64,000 nt of DNA from Acanthaster planci. Its lineage: Eukaryota > Echinodermata > Asteroidea > Valvatida > Acanthasteridae. This document shows, in pieces, positions 24,616 through 37,685 of this stretch. The position numbers were made by a program, and so were the translations under genes. The stretch lies in the NCBI RefSeq assembly GCF_001949145.1, contig NW_019091357.1, positions 3,089,517 through 3,153,516 on the forward strand, given 5' to 3'. The notes beneath the pieces are model-generated. The model searched no databases, was not told the DNA's origin, and was given only the letters and a program-made list of their open reading frames with translations. How positions within the stretch are numbered: position 1 is the stretch's first letter; every line of letters starts with the position of its first letter.

Positions 24616-27600
24616 GTGACAAGTGACGCCATAATTGCTTTCACATTTCTTCCATATAATACACCAGAGGTCCAACAGGTCCATTTTCTCAATGCTTCTT
24701 TCTCTAAAGGTCATTTTGCACACCTGGTGGCGAAAGATAACACCCAGACAAGCGGCCATGCCCGTATCATGTCGCCCGAGATAACGATGCCCGATTCCGT
24801 GGAGGCCGACCTGACTTTCTTCTACCATCTATGGAACTTCAAGGGGAGACCGTCGGCCGGCCGGCTGAAAGTCTTCGTCTGTGAGGGCCAGGATCTGGTC
24901 TTCACGGCTACGGCTAGCCTCGGCAGTGTATGGATGAAAGCTGAAGTGCGGATAAAATGCAACGGCACCTTTAGGGTGAGCTTTAGAAAAGATGAAGAAA
25001 ATTAGTCCTTCCCACGCCTTTCCCGCACAGCCAGTTTGCCTTGAGCCGAATTTCTGGGGAAGACTGTTAAGAGTTCCCTGTGCGCACGTAGAGACAGTGT
25101 TTCTCCAGAATGTTCAGGAGCAGAATCCCCCAAGTCTCACCCATCACAAATAATTTCGCAGATAACTTGAAAAATCACTGCAAAATTTTACTTTTGGTCC
25201 CTTCCATGCAGCCAGTATGCCGTTGACAGTATTTTTTTAATTAAGTTTTATTTCATGATGTTGATCATAATTTGATACAGAATGCAATGGATGCCACAGT
25301 AACTCCAAAACGTAAATACATGTTGCCAACCTGAACATTGAGGCTTACTAAATACTGCCTATATATTGTGTACCATCAAGGCAGTGGTCATTCACAGAAC
25401 AGTGAAGAGATTCACAAGATAACAAGGCAGAAATTGTGCTTGACACATTGGGATATATTGCCCGGGAAATGGGTTATTTATAGGGAAATGAAACCCGTCT
25501 CTACACTATCACACGAGGTCAACTTATTGTCCAATTTGACGCATGAAGATGCGATTACAGTTTCCTCGTTTGATGACTGACGTTTCATGCCTGAACGTCC
25601 AGGGCCGGCAAGCTCCTTTGAGAAGTAGAGCAGTAGAAAAAATCTTTGTTAAATTTAAGAGCAAATCGTGGGTTTAGTTAAAAACAACAACAGAGTTATC
25701 GGATGTTGTACTTGTGCACGTACTACAACCTTGACATCATCTCAAAGTTGGGGAAAGTTAGCCAACATAATCAGAATAAGATCTGAATATGGCATTTGGG
25801 ATTTAGTAGAAAGTATATAGGCCTGGCGTACTTACTCATGCTTGATAGTTCATCTATTTAAAGGAGGGAATCGTGTTTGTTGAGAAAAAAGCGTCACGAG
25901 CTCCCATTAGCCCGTTAATAAGTCTGCTCTTCTGATTTTGTTGAACTTGGCGGTATAAGTGTCAGAGTTCAGGTAAGGCCTACATGATATTACAATTCTT
26001 ATTTATATGTACACACCATAGATGCTGTAACACTTATCTCGAGAAAAAACCAATTAACAAGGCCTCACAACAATCTCTTCGTGTTTTCCTTTCTCCTATA
26101 CGACCATTTCCTTCCCCATACTATTCCTGGATCGCGTATGGGCAGGACTTTTTATTGCTCGAATATTATCATTGATTGATTTCAGGGCCTCAGTTTTGGC
26201 AAATTTGATTTGCACGGGCTACTTCATCGCTCCTTTCGAATTTCTGAATGCGATCAATCACTTTCCCGAAGCGCATTAGGAGTCGAAATCTTACTTCCTA
26301 CTGCAGTGAAATGCCAATTACTAAACAACAGTCCCTCCCTCCCTGACTGTAATTGTAAACGCGTGTTGGAAGTGAGACTGTAAAGCTAGCTTGCTTCCCT
26401 TTCTTGATTCGCACAGATAATATTTGAAGGTTTCATCGGAGGCAAAGACATAGAAATTGCAATAGACGACGTGAATGTTACCGTTAGTAATGGTAAGTTC
26501 CAAATGTTCTCTTCAGTGCACTTTTTTATATCCATGGCCTGTACCAAACCTTTCCTATATAAGGGCTTTTCGACATGAGGCACACCCGGCTCGAAATCGA
26601 TTAATTATACATGTACCGTCTTTAATGGAAACTGTCAAACTGTTAACATGGCCCAATTTTTGTTTGAATCCTATCTTGATATCCAATGCTCACATTAAAA
26701 AAAAACAGTTCAGTCATATTGCATCATTTCAATGGTCCCTGTACAGGCTAGCCTTCATGTTCATGTGGATTAAAAATATTGCTGTGGAACAATGAACATA
26801 TGCAACCGGTTTAAAATTGACGAGATTTTTCCAGTGCTGCTTGACACGCTCATTGAAGGAGGGGCCAATGCCAGAGTGTATATGCCTTGCGCTTTCAACT
26901 TCTTCTGCAATCTGAAGAAAACCACGCACTGGATATTATTAATGTTAAAAACAGAGAGTTTAGAATGCCGGTTAATATCGATAATCCCTTTTCCCGAAGC
27001 AGGCCAGCATTCTGTATAGTTATGGGTACAAAAATGATCTCGGTTCGCGCAGTTATAAATACAAAATATAAGAGATGCGTTTGGAGGTAGAGTTAGAGAA
27101 CTTTGCGTTGCCTGTTTATCGTTCTTAAGACATGCTGCGTGTTTGTAGCAGAAAACATGAAAATATAATTCTGATCCCTGAAAACATGTTCTGCGAGTGG
27201 GCCGTAGGCGTGTTGGCAACTACGCATCCTCCATAACCTTAAAGATATGGGTCTGCAGGAGAACAAAATACGCAAACTCTATATTTAGTTAGGAATTCCG
27301 TTCAATATGTGTCTGTGCCTATGCCGGACATAAACTTGGGGACTGGTGACAGACATTTCCAGTATATAAGCTCTCTAATTTTAACTCTTGTTTTCGTCTT
27401 GGTGGCGCTGTTTGAGACGGGATGCACTCATTCGAGCTTGGGTTTTTGTAACTCTGAAACAGTTTCTGCTGGAAACTTTAAATCCCAAAGGGATTGAAAA
27501 TGCCATTTACGAAGTATTTGGGTTTTTTTTGGGGGGGGGTCGATTTATGTCTGGCAAATAAAAATGTGTTACTGATCGGCCCAAAACAGGAACCCCCCCT

Positions 27601-30600
27601 ACAGTGCAGCCGCACACGACGTGGAATACGGGTAACGAGTCCAACGCGACCACTACGAGCCTACCAACCACGATGACCTCTGCTGGTCCTAGCAATCCCG
27701 AGCCGGGGCCGGAGGGACCTGACACGGGTGTGGATCCAGAGACAGCTGGTATTTGGTCTATCCATACAAGAAATGCTTTTTAATCATCTTAAGGATTTTC
27801 TTGGTTCAAGCGTTTCGGGGGGTAGGGAAGGGCGGGGCAAAGTTAACCCCCACGTCGGGCTTGGAAGACAAAGTATACCAGTAACCTACTTCCATTTAGC
27901 AGATGAAATAGGAGGGCACTACTTGGTTTGGCGAAAGCTTCGATATTCATCACGCGATTAGTTTTTCCTTATTCTACTAACTTAAACCTCACACGTCTCT
28001 TGCCTCCGCCATTTCAGTGTCAGTACCGAGGGAAAGGGGAAGGTTGCCACCCCGAAACATAAACGGCACCACTGATCTGTACGTGGGGTGCTGTGATAAT
28101 TTCCTACTGGTTAAAAAATTGACACTTTTAGCAGAAAGGTCACCCCCCCCACCAAAGTCCTGGATACGCCAATGCGTCATACAACTGAGAGGCTCGTTTG
28201 TATACCGTCACCAATGTAGAAAGAGTTGCACCGCACTGCCCCAATCACAGTATACTGAAGAGAAATTTGCTTTCTAATTTGACTGACTCCACACAAAAAA
28301 ATGCATTGGGTTGTCGGTGACGCTGGCTTTGAAATGTTGGGGCAAGAAAACCAAACTGAGTGTTGTGATGACAATACCTCTCACTTTCTCTATCTCTACT
28401 CTACTAAGCAGAGGATAGTAATATATGTAAGTAACGTAAGTCCCCTCCTTTCTTTTACCGATAAAAGTAGTCAGCAAACTGAGAAAAAATAATTTGATTC
28501 ATTGGACAATTTTCCGCATGAGCACTGACTGTGCAAAATCAAGACAGAGTTTAATATACAACCTTTAAACCGTTTGGTTTTATAACAGTTTCCTGACAAA
28601 TTCTCCAGTCAGCTTGCCTTGTGCTTATCACCGATCATTGTTTGTTCTATTTGAAGACTCATGCTATCATAAGATATTCGAGTGTGAATGGCTCTCAATT
28701 TTTTTATTCTTCTATCCACTACCTAAGCCTTTATCTGTGATAGTTTGCGCAACTGTCTAAGTGGTGCTGGGTACCGATGTCTTTGATCCATAGCGTGATG
28801 TCCTCACACAACTGGCCGGCTTTAGTACTGCCTCGCCCCGTTGCCGCCGGCCACAACTCTTTGAAATGACTCCAGCCAGTGTTCGAACTGTGCAAATTAA
28901 TTTCAAAAGGTGATTGAGCGCGAGAGTTGGGCAATATGTTGTGCCCCTGCCTCATGTTTGCAACCAAAATGTTTACTACACAGGAGTGGGGTGGAATGGA
29001 CTGACTTTTTCAATGTTTAGTACGTTCTAGGTTCTAGACCATATGCCGAATCGTGGAAGCACTATTTGTTTGGCAAAGAAACTATCAGGAAAAACGAACA
29101 CATTAGCTGTTCCATCAGTAATTCCAAAGTGGGAAGGCTGATATCCATTTCTTCTAAAAGAGTATGAGCTCATTTTCTAAATCATTTTTAGTCGCTTACA
29201 CTTCTTATTGCGGAGACTTGCTTTCATCTACCTGTTATAAAAACTAACAACAATGCATGTTTAGGTAAACTGCCAACGACCCTGCGATTACGGTTTCTAA
29301 TGACACGCGATATTGCAATGTATTTTGATGTACCCACTGCCTTGTGTATGCAACGGGAGTGGCCAAATCGAAGGTTCTTTCGAGAATACGATTTTTGCTG
29401 AGCAACGGCTTTCTCTGTATCTGTTCCATGCAGTGAGCCTGGTCGTCATTGCACTGGTTCTATTTGCGGCTACGTGCTTCATGCTGCTAGTGACCCTGAT
29501 GATTCACATCCGCTTCAGATCCAAGAGAAGGCAAGCATCGATACAAAACTACAGCGAAAGTTGATATCTAAATATACTTCGCACGTTCTGCTAGCTAGAA
29601 GGTCAACCTATACAGATGATATTGACCCCCTCTTCCTCCAAGCAGGCTAATGGTTGGCCACATGAAGCTATTTATTTATAAGGCAAACAACGAAATGATG
29701 AAGTAAAAGATGATCGCTTAAGGAAATGTTACTTTCGAGACGGGGGCAGAAACAGGAAGACGATGGCTAAGGGAAACCCAACAAAAAAACTAAAAACAAC
29801 AAATTAATCAATTCCAAATGTTTTGGGGTGAAACCCCACCTAGGTTTGCAAGTTGTGAATGGTGAAAAAAATGCCCCCATATCGACCCAGCAACTGCAGA
29901 TCAAAATGATTTTTATCAAATTATATGTAAATCACATTTTACTACTCATTTACAGGAGACGGGGACGGTTTCATGAGCCTTTCACATTTGGGTCAGAGTT
30001 CTTCAACCGCCATTCCATGGATCCCAGCGAAGCTACGGCCTACATGACCCTGAACTTCCCCCCTAGTTCCACCTCTGGTTCGGGGCTAGAGTTCCTCTCA
30101 ATGTCCGAACGTCGCTCCTGCGACGCAAGGGACTCAAAACGGTCAAAACCTTCCGACGGCGCACAATCCAAGCGCTCGTCAGGGCTACATGCCTCAGCCG
30201 AGAGCATCCGCCGAAGCGCGTATACTAGGCGCTCCACCGGGGGCCAACGCCGCCAGAGCCGGACCTTCCCTGTCTCTAAGGAGCTAAAGAATCTACTGGA
30301 GAGTGTGCAGATGCGCAGGTTCCGGACGCTGAGCCAGCACATGTCGGTGGCAGATGTAGAGACTCTACGACGTACGCTCAGTAGTCAAGGCGAAACCGCC
30401 CCAAACAGCGACCGGACTGTGTCGACCGTTCTACTAGACGCCACCGCGTCCTCCCTGAGAAAGATGAGCGACATGTCTGATCATTTTTACTATAGCCTGT
30501 TTCCGACAGTAGGTATTGTCAGCTGCAAGAACTCGCTGGTGGCCTCCGAGGACTCCGACCAAATTATTGAACTGAAGGACAGAAGGCCCGCCTCAGGTGA

Positions 30601-30784
30601 ATATGACTCTGATGATCTTGAAGTACAGGCAGTAACTAGTGGCTCCTTGCTCATTAAGTCCGAGAGTCAGAGCGAATCTGAGAGTGACCGATCGGTGGCA
30701 CCGGAGACAACCCAGATGGTGGACAATGAGATCTATGAATGTTTTACCAACTCTGACGCATCTAGCTCAGGAACGGTACAATAG
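24298..30784 (+). CDS. MAM-domain single-pass receptor, gene 2 (5' incomplete; 6 exons)
   Basis: Paralog of gene 1. Exons 24298-24615, 24710-24975, 26417-26492, 27605-27748, 29434-29530 and 29956-30784 join with phases 1,0,1,1,2 and give about 576 residues. Order: a full MAM domain (HCTFESNEDCRLEQ, DEFDWEVHRG, DHTYGNDSG, LTFFYHL, RLKVFVC, WMKAEVRI, IAIDDVNV); a Thr/Ser/Pro stalk; one membrane helix ending in HIRFRSKR; and an Arg/Ser-rich tail of about 275 residues ending at TAG 30782-30784. The fifth intron starts with GC (AAGAGAAG|GCAAGC), whereas gene 1 has GT at the same place. The signal-peptide exon is not identified. MAM domains mediate adhesion or protein-protein contact in extracellular proteins. 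No catalytic domain is present, so a receptor or adhesion role is inferred. Confidence 0.85.
24710..24975 (+). CDS. Gene 2, central MAM exon
   Basis: Acceptor CTTCTTTCTCTAAAG, donor TTTAGG|GTGAGC; phase 1 in, 0 out. It encodes the middle strands (ARIMSPEI, LTFFYHLWNF, GRLKVFVCE, WMKAEVRIKC). The preceding intron is only 94 bp. Confidence 0.88.
26417..26492 (+). CDS. Gene 2, C-terminal MAM exon
   Basis: Acceptor TTGATTCGCACAG, donor AATG|GTAAGT; 76 bp, phase 0 in, 1 out. IIFEGFIGGKDIEIAIDDV is a textbook last MAM strand. Confidence 0.88.
27605..27748 (+). CDS. Gene 2, Thr/Ser/Pro stalk exon
   Basis: Acceptor CCCCCCTACAG, donor GCTG|GTATTT; phase 1-1, 144 bp. It encodes a mucin-like linker (NESNATTTSLPTTMTS, then Gly/Pro/Glu/Asp) with N-glycosylation sequons (NES, NAT) and likely O-glycosylation. 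It corresponds to the two stalk exons of gene 1. Confidence 0.7.
29434..29530 (+). CDS. Gene 2, transmembrane exon with GC donor
   Basis: 97 bp, phase 1 in and 2 out, acceptor TGTTCCATGCAG. It encodes a strong hydrophobic helix (VSLVVIALVLFAATCFMLL) and then RFRSKR. The 3' border reads AAGAGAAG|GCAAGC. No GT is available that keeps the tail frame, and GC with strong flanking consensus is a known minor donor class, so a GC-AG intron is called. Confidence 0.8.
29956..30784 (+). CDS. Gene 2, last exon: Arg/Ser-rich cytoplasmic tail
   Basis: Acceptor CTACTCATTTACAG. About 275 residues. It starts RRGRFHEPFTF and carries AYMTLNF and EIYECF tyrosine contexts. It also has many basic-Ser clusters (KRSKPSD, RRSAYTRRST, RRQSR) that fit basophilic kinase sites, and acidic Ser runs near the end (SESQSESESD). 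It is unlike the gene 1 tail apart from position and disorder. It probably couples to different intracellular partners. Confidence 0.82.
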
Positions 30785-31108
30785 CCAAACATCTGACACC
30801 GAACCCTCTAGTTTAACGATTCTCTATAGAGTTCCCACCTGCATAAGGTCATTGTGAAAGAAACATGTCCATCACAATATGCTTCGGACACCCACGGCAA
30901 GGTTAAGTTCAAAGAACACTTAGAAATTCACCGGCACTGCAGGATTTTACTTGGATTTTAATCTGAGTACTGCAGAAACCCGTGGTCCAATCACTTTCTT
31001 GTTGGTTAGTGAGAACTGAGGCGCATTTCCAGTGGCTCTTTGAAGGGTTAATTTTAAAAAGAGATTGCACTGACAGGCAACGGTTGGTTGCCGTGAATGG
31101 ATTCTTGT

Positions 31109-31114
31109 AATAAA
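31109..31114 (+). terminator. Polyadenylation signal, gene 2
   Basis: AATAAA 325 bp after the gene 2 stop (TTCTTGTAATAAAGCG). Further AATAAA hexamers at about 31721 and 31942 could give longer 3' ends. Confidence 0.5.
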
Positions 31115-33650
31115 GCGTTTCACTTAAGTGTTAACAGAGCGATCCCTCAGTGGCATTGAGTTTTTGGAATGTTGTTTCCCTATTTACCCAAATTCGCAAA
31201 GTGGGTGAAGAATGAAAGGTGGAAAGATATCACACCGAAATGGCTGCTCGATACTATGGACCTTTTTCACCCATTTGACTGACTGTAAACAATACCACCA
31301 CTTGTACACTGCCTTGGCCACGGTGATCGTATATATTCCTACGGGCAGCTTCAACCACGTGCATGCGCACGTGCGAACGCTGCATGCTTGACTAGGTTAT
31401 CTTGAATAGGTAGATTACCATCACAACACAATGCACTCATTACCATCACGACAGATCATAGGTCCAGCACGATCGTGACATCACAGAAAAAAAGTCTATA
31501 ACTTATACACATAAAGTAACATGCTTTCATGAAATTTAAATATAGAGAACATTGCATTAATTGGTCAACAAGATCGGAAGCAAGTAACATGTTTACTTAA
31601 CGATTAATGCTCTACTTTGAAACGTTATCAACTCTGTTGCTGATTGAGGGTTGAAAGAATGAAGACATGTATTTGTTTTCCGTCCATCCAATACACCTAT
31701 CTCGCACAAAGATATTAAAGAATAAACCCAGAAGAAACCATTACAAGTAGTTTTTTATTTGGAAAGAAAACAGATTTTCAGTTTATAATTGATGCTTTTC
31801 AGACGAATTAACATATTGTACATATTTAATGGTACAAAGGTTATTTTTTAACAATGAGCAAATATTTCGGGAACAAGCTTCATACTCTTTCATTTTCTAA
31901 TTTGAAACACCAGCTGAAGGTCGCCTCGTTATGTTTTGTAAATAAAATAGCAAGATTTAAATGACTGGTTCTAGTAGCTTTGTGGATGTGGGCAGATTAT
32001 TTGGAACTGCTGAACGTCAATATAATTCTACGAAATTATTTCTAGCCATAAAGGCTATAACATCGGGTTTACATCAAGTCAGCTGGGGTTGTTGGCATTG
32101 TCCACCATCTTGCACATTCTTGCTCCTGTGCAAAGTGACGTGTTTTAGCGTCTGTCAGGTCCTTTGTTGGAGATTGAGTTGATTTCGATATCGCGAGAAA
32201 AAAAGGTTAGCAGCACATATGATGCGATGCAATTGCAGTCATGATCGCACGCCAATACTGAAACTAGGCACAGTTTAATATAGCAAGGCAGCGATTCCTG
32301 AATAAGACATCCTATAAACACCAAGTCACTCAAAGACGCTTCAATGGATATTACAGAAAAATATTGCACGAAGGCAATTTTTCTAGGCTTGTTTAATTGT
32401 TTAATGACATTGGGTATAAAGGTCCACCGTTGAGTGTATTTCGCTGCAAATTACGTAGTTACGTAGTTCAGTGTTTTTACTTGACAATGACCTCAATCTG
32501 GTTTAAAGGTCTAATCTTACTGATAAACAGTTGTGTGCAGTATTAAACACATTACAAATTGAAACCCTATTCGTATGCAAATTTGAAAATGTCGACGTTT
32601 ACCCCTTTCTTTATTTTAGTGAAAGGCAATGTCCACTCGAATATCAATTTTGTCAAAATCGTTCCAACTAATAATGGTTAATGATTCGTTTTCGTCAATT
32701 CGAACCAGAAATCTAAAGAAGCTGCACGGTTCGAGCGTCGATGAAGGGTGTGTGATCACTGGATATTGACCAACCGCCGCAGAATCAAAAAGCCAACATG
32801 TGATGGACGTTATGGAAGAATACAGACGGGACATCGACAAAACGCTATGTCACACGAGATGGCGCTGTTTACCGCTATGTGTTCATTTCACGACCCATTT
32901 CCCACGAGCAACAAGCGATTACCAAAATGCAAAACGTTGCTCTTGCCTGGACTCGTTGTCAATTATACCGTCACACACGTTTGAACGACAGAAGTGTGTT
33001 TGTTTCTTGTTCTCTCTTTTTTTTTCAATAAAAGGTATGCCGCAATAGACCGTGTCTTGTAGAGTAGTTTGCGCTTTGTTTGCAGGAGACAGCCGTTTCC
33101 CCCCACCCCTTAGTTGAGTAATTATCAACCTGTCCCTGAATGTTGACCGTGATTTCACAACATCAGTTAACACTGGGATTTCGACCAACATTTGCAAAGG
33201 TTCATTGACACCTACACGCTTATTAATTAAATATTTACTGGACCCTGGTAACATATACGAGTACTTTCACAGGGGGCGCAAACAACATATGTATGTCTGT
33301 GCGGTTAACAACGTAAATCACAAGGGAAATGGTTCGAGCTAGACTTGAAATCAAGTCGTTAGTAGTGTTTGTCGTCCAGAACAACCGATATGAGCCAGCA
33401 TGCTTCGGCCTTTGAAAATCAGTCATGAGCCTGTTCACCGTCGCCCGCGATCCATCCTGCTTGCCGCGCTGATTCGGCAAGGATACGATGCGTGGTCGTG
33501 GGCTGTTCAGTATGATGTACTATTTACGAAACACATTTCTGCCTCTTTCTAGCCTCTTCCAAGGCGACCCAACGGCATGACGGCTACCTTGACTCGTGCC
33601 GTCCCCGTCGCGCCGTTCCCTTCTTGCCATTATGTTTGCAGGCACACAAC

Positions 33651-33674
33651 GCGTCGCGTCGTGCGTCGCGTCGT
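33651..33674. repeat. CpG-dense 12-bp duplication
   Basis: GCGTCGCGTCGT is present twice in tandem in a locally GC-rich stretch. Too short to call more. Confidence 0.6.
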
Positions 33675-34255
33675 GCTGTCTTACGTCCATTCCTTGTTGC
33701 ATAATTCTGCCTCAACGTCGCTTCTCAATATCCCTTTTAATGTGACGCTGACAAAGTACACAGAACTATTCAAGAACAAATCTATTAACTATCTTGTTTG
33801 GTAAAAGAACCGGTGCTTTTATCTTGTTAAAATAATGTAAACACCCTCTTCAATGAACGAGACTCTGGGTGTTGGTAATACACATTCAACTGGCCAATCA
33901 AACTGCCACTATAAATAATTATTCATATTATAGGGATTCTTCGCCAATCAGAGAGTTCCGTCTAATTTTTGGTAGCAGGCCCCATATGTTGTGCATATTG
34001 TGTTATGCAGATTGCTCAAGTCAGTAATTGGGCACTGCCGAACACGTATTGACTGCACGCGTATCCGCACTGCGTACACGTCGCGAGGAAGGTGGACTCC
34101 ACCCGGCCAAATGCCGACTTGATTTCAAGTCTACGTCCGAGGCAAAGAACCTCTCGGCAGTTTTCTTATTCTCCATACAAATTGACAGTGGTTGCAATTT
34201 TACAAATATTCGACAGATGGAAGTGAAATACACATTATATACGTTATTGTACACA

Positions 34256-34469
34256 AGGGCGGATCTAAGAAAGCAAACGGGGGCCATGCCCCCCAAAACG
34301 ATCCCATTTTTCCACTTTCCAATAATCGTAAAGGACAAAAGGCGATTTTTTGGCGAATTCCTTTTCTTTCCAAAAGTGTAAAAGTCCCAGAATGTAGCCT
34401 AACCCTTCAGAAAGGCCATAAAAATGACATGTTACACCTGAAAATTGATTTTGCTTCTTGATCCGCCCT
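34256..34469. mobile_element. MITE with AGGGCGGATC ends
   Basis: AGGGCGGATC (34256-34265) and GATCCGCCCT (34460-34469) are perfect 10-bp inverted ends of a 214-bp non-coding segment with the internal G/C tract GGGGGCCATGCCCCCC. Confidence 0.6.
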
Positions 34470-36116
34470 CAAAATAACCAGCTTCTTACTAGCAATAAAC
34501 TTTGAAAGCTTACACTTAAAATTACCAACAAATGCCAAAACAGAAAGGTTCGAAAAGGCGTTAGGTAGTCCACATTGAAAGAACCGCCAATGGTGACTTT
34601 CAGAAACAAGTTTTAGCTGTTCTGATTTTGTTTTATTTCAGTTTCAAGGAAACTCGGTTCATTATTGGCAAGAGCGGACCTACGCCCTGCGCTAACCTCT
34701 TGAACCTTTCAGCTAGCAAAAGAAGTATCTTACCTTCATTGCTGGTCTTGTTCATATAATCCTCGCCACAGTAGTAGGGGTCACTGAACACTGGATCACG
34801 CTGTTTCTGTCTCTCCATCAGATGCCAGGGCCCAACCGTCCACCATGCTGTCTCGTGAACCCAGTCGTTCAAATCTAAGATCTATCCCAGGAACGTTGTC
34901 CTTTAGGTCGATCTTATCCAGATAATGTTAGTCTCTTTTGTGCTGAGGACAACCAGTGACTTTGTGATTACTCTTACCGAAAAAGCGTTCATGGTGGTTG
35001 ATCTTTTTTCCACTAGGAAGTCCTTTTTGCAGGACTCTCTCATCCATGTCTTCAGACTTTAGTGATTCCTCCCGTAGCACTACTGCACTTGAATTAGACC
35101 TGCCAGTTGATTTTCAGCTTGTCAGCCAGGTCGCGTAATTTCAACTGACCTGCCTGAGTTTATGATTGTGCCTTGACCAGCTAAGTTTTGAGTTTCAAGC
35201 GAACATTAAATAGCATAATCCATAACATCCATGTTGCCAAGACGTCCGTGGTTAGTGAAATAATTTGACACGCGACGTGCTTCGGTTCAGAACTAACGTT
35301 ACTCTTAGAAGTGCACAATACTTTGGTATCATGATTGGGAGAAAATGTCTCACACAGCCACGTAACAACCACTGATAGAGCATTTGTGACTGACGTGAAA
35401 GCTAAATGCGGGTATAAGAGAACACCTGCAGATCATTTTGCTACATAAACGAGGCAAAAGTCTTGTGTTCCCCAGCTCACATAATAGGCGATAACAGAAC
35501 AAAGACACCAGGAAATTCCAGAGCTCGAGATTTCCACACATTTCGGATTCCAGGCTTTCTTTAGAGTTGACGGTGAATGCGTGTTGCCCCCCCCCCACTC
35601 TCCAGACAAAAGATCATTTCATTAGATCAGATACTTTGGGACACGCGCGTTCTGCGGGTGTCTCTCACACAATAGGTGAGAACAAGACAAAGACGCAAGT
35701 ACGCTCTACAGTTTCGGCGTTATAGACACTCCAGATTTGTATAGCTTTTATTCTTGTTCCTTATTTTCAGACAGAAGAAAACTATGTTAAATCATGCAAT
35801 CAGAGCAAATTAAAACAGATTCTTCACACAGAGGGCGAGAACGAGACTATATCTAAAATTATCTAGAGTTGACAGTTGCGGTTTATTTTGAGGAGCCAGT
35901 GTATTTTGAGCAGGGGGAATTCTAATGCAAATTCAAAAGGTTGAAAAGGTAATTTAGCAACACAAATCTAAGATATTTAGCCTTTTCAATTTAAAGCGGA
36001 TGGGTATAATTACAGTCGATGCTGACGTGGAAAATAGCCTCAGTTCTCTTAGGTGTGATATCGTCGTTGGTAGATCGAACTGGCACCCTGTGGCTGATTA
36101 TCATGCTCTTCTTGGT

Positions 36117-36311
36117 ATGAGCCACGAGCTGGACCAAGAGGGCGCAATTTTCCTAGCAACGAAGGCTCCCTTGGTCGGAACTGCACTTCGCTGGTTCACA
36201 AACTACTATAAAATGCACCCGTTATTGGGCGCGAGGCTACACCAGCAAAATGAACACTCCCGACTAATATTGCTCTTTTCAACTGATGAGGGGGTGCTTC
36301 TCCTCAAGGCG
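36117..36311 (+). repeat. Dispersed repeat family A, copy 3
   Basis: Forward copy, the longest, with GAGCTGGACCAAGAGGGCGC and CTGATGAGGGGGTGCTTCTC. It lies in an otherwise gene-free stretch. An ORF over it is the repeat read in frame, not a gene. Confidence 0.75.
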
Positions 36312-36944
36312 AATGGTTTTGGCAAAAGGTACTGTCAATTAAAACTATAAGGGTGTAATGTCTCGAGGTTCCTTTTTAATCGGTCGCTAGCCTTTAATCA
36401 GCAAAAACTGAGGATGCTTTAACGCCTATTTGTGCTCCCTTGTAAGAGATAGCCACAGGAGACTGCTCTACAAGAAGATTCCAAAATACCAGAACCATGA
36501 CCCAGACTATCTTTCTTAGGTGAATAAATAATCATGAATAAAATAAGTGACAAGATGCTGGTCTTCACACTGCTTTTGTGAGGATATATTTTTGACCAAT
36601 TGTAAGGCACATTTGACCTATTACAATTACTGTTCCGAGTTTTTTGCCTCAAACCAACTGCGGATAAAATATGCTATAAAGTCAGTTTATCCGAAGTTCT
36701 CCCGTCTGTCGTTTCCCTGGATTCAGTTACAACTATTATAACACTCTCTGTGTGACTGTGGCACTATAACGCTGAGCTCCCGTCATTCGTTGGATGCGTG
36801 TGCTGTCCTGCCGATTTATGTCATTGTTATGCACGAAAAGTGCTGAGCACTCATTGACATGGCACACGCAGATGAATTAATATTCTCCGTGCGATCAAGT
36901 TTAATAGGAGCTCTTGAATGCTAAGCTTGTGACACTGAGGCCAA

Positions 36945-37025
36945 TTTCGAACGTCGTGCAGCATGTCGATTGTAATTGAACTTGATTTTTTTTTAATCAG
37001 CATGGTATTAGCACGACGTTTGAAA
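36945..37025. repeat. Short foldback element, copy 1
   Basis: TTTCGAACGTCGTGC at the left pairs with GCACGACGTTTGAAA at the right (14 of 15). The spacer is AT-rich, with TGAACTTGATTTTTTTTTAA. Confidence 0.6.
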
Positions 37026-37685
37026 CCAGTTTGGCTCTGCAAACTGATTTCGGCACGGCGGAGGATTTTGGCTCGCCATTTCCTCCTTGCTTATGCCCGC
37101 CCCTAAGTACGGCAGAAGCCTTACAAGTTGGTCCTATAAGTTTCGTTGATAATTAGGAATGCGCATGTTCACAACGTGCAGTAGAGTTCAGAAATAATCA
37201 TCGATAAACAAACACATCCACATATTTAGCGACTAATATGGAAATTTCACGAAAGGCACAGGGTAGATCACTAGACGGTGCTTGAGGGAAATTGGATTTC
37301 AGTTACGCAATTTGTCTTTCAAATTCCTGCTTAAAATGAGATAAGATCAACTCAAAGGTGATCTGTGAAACTAAAAACCATGTCCGAATGTTAAAATAAG
37401 ACTTTCCGATATCGAACTGGTTACCTGGGTGACGTCACTGCAGGATAGCCCGGAAACATGAAATCGGGCCATTAGAATAAAAAGGCCTCGATTTTTTTCG
37501 AAAGACAAAGTACTCTTAGTAGACAGGTGCTCGCCGAGGCTAAATTCGTTTTCTTTGTGACTCAGGCTGAAAGATCGCAAAATCACATTGTGTGTTGTGC
37601 AGGTCCGCCATGTTAGATTTGTTTAAGTCCGACTAGGATTTTTGAATAAGCTCTACGTTTGAAACAGCTGCCGTGCTGACGCCGT

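Larger units (their letters stand above)
24976..29433 (+). other. Introns of gene 2
   Basis: Three introns (24976-26416, 26493-27604, 27749-29433) around two small exons. A strong acceptor at about 28016 (CTTGCCTCCGCCATTTCAG) opens a 1-phase frame without a matching donor, and G/C-tract repeat debris (CACCCCCCCCACC) follows. Nothing else stands out. Confidence 0.5.

Noticed and set aside
28017-28277. Open frame after a strong acceptor in the gene 2 intron, phase compatible with the stalk exon
   Set aside because: No in-phase donor of useful strength, and the frame runs into G/C-tract repeat sequence. The stalk exon already joins the membrane exon in phase.
36000-36350. 116-codon ORF at repeat family A copy 3
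   Set aside because: Most of it is the dispersed repeat. The other copies do not keep this frame.
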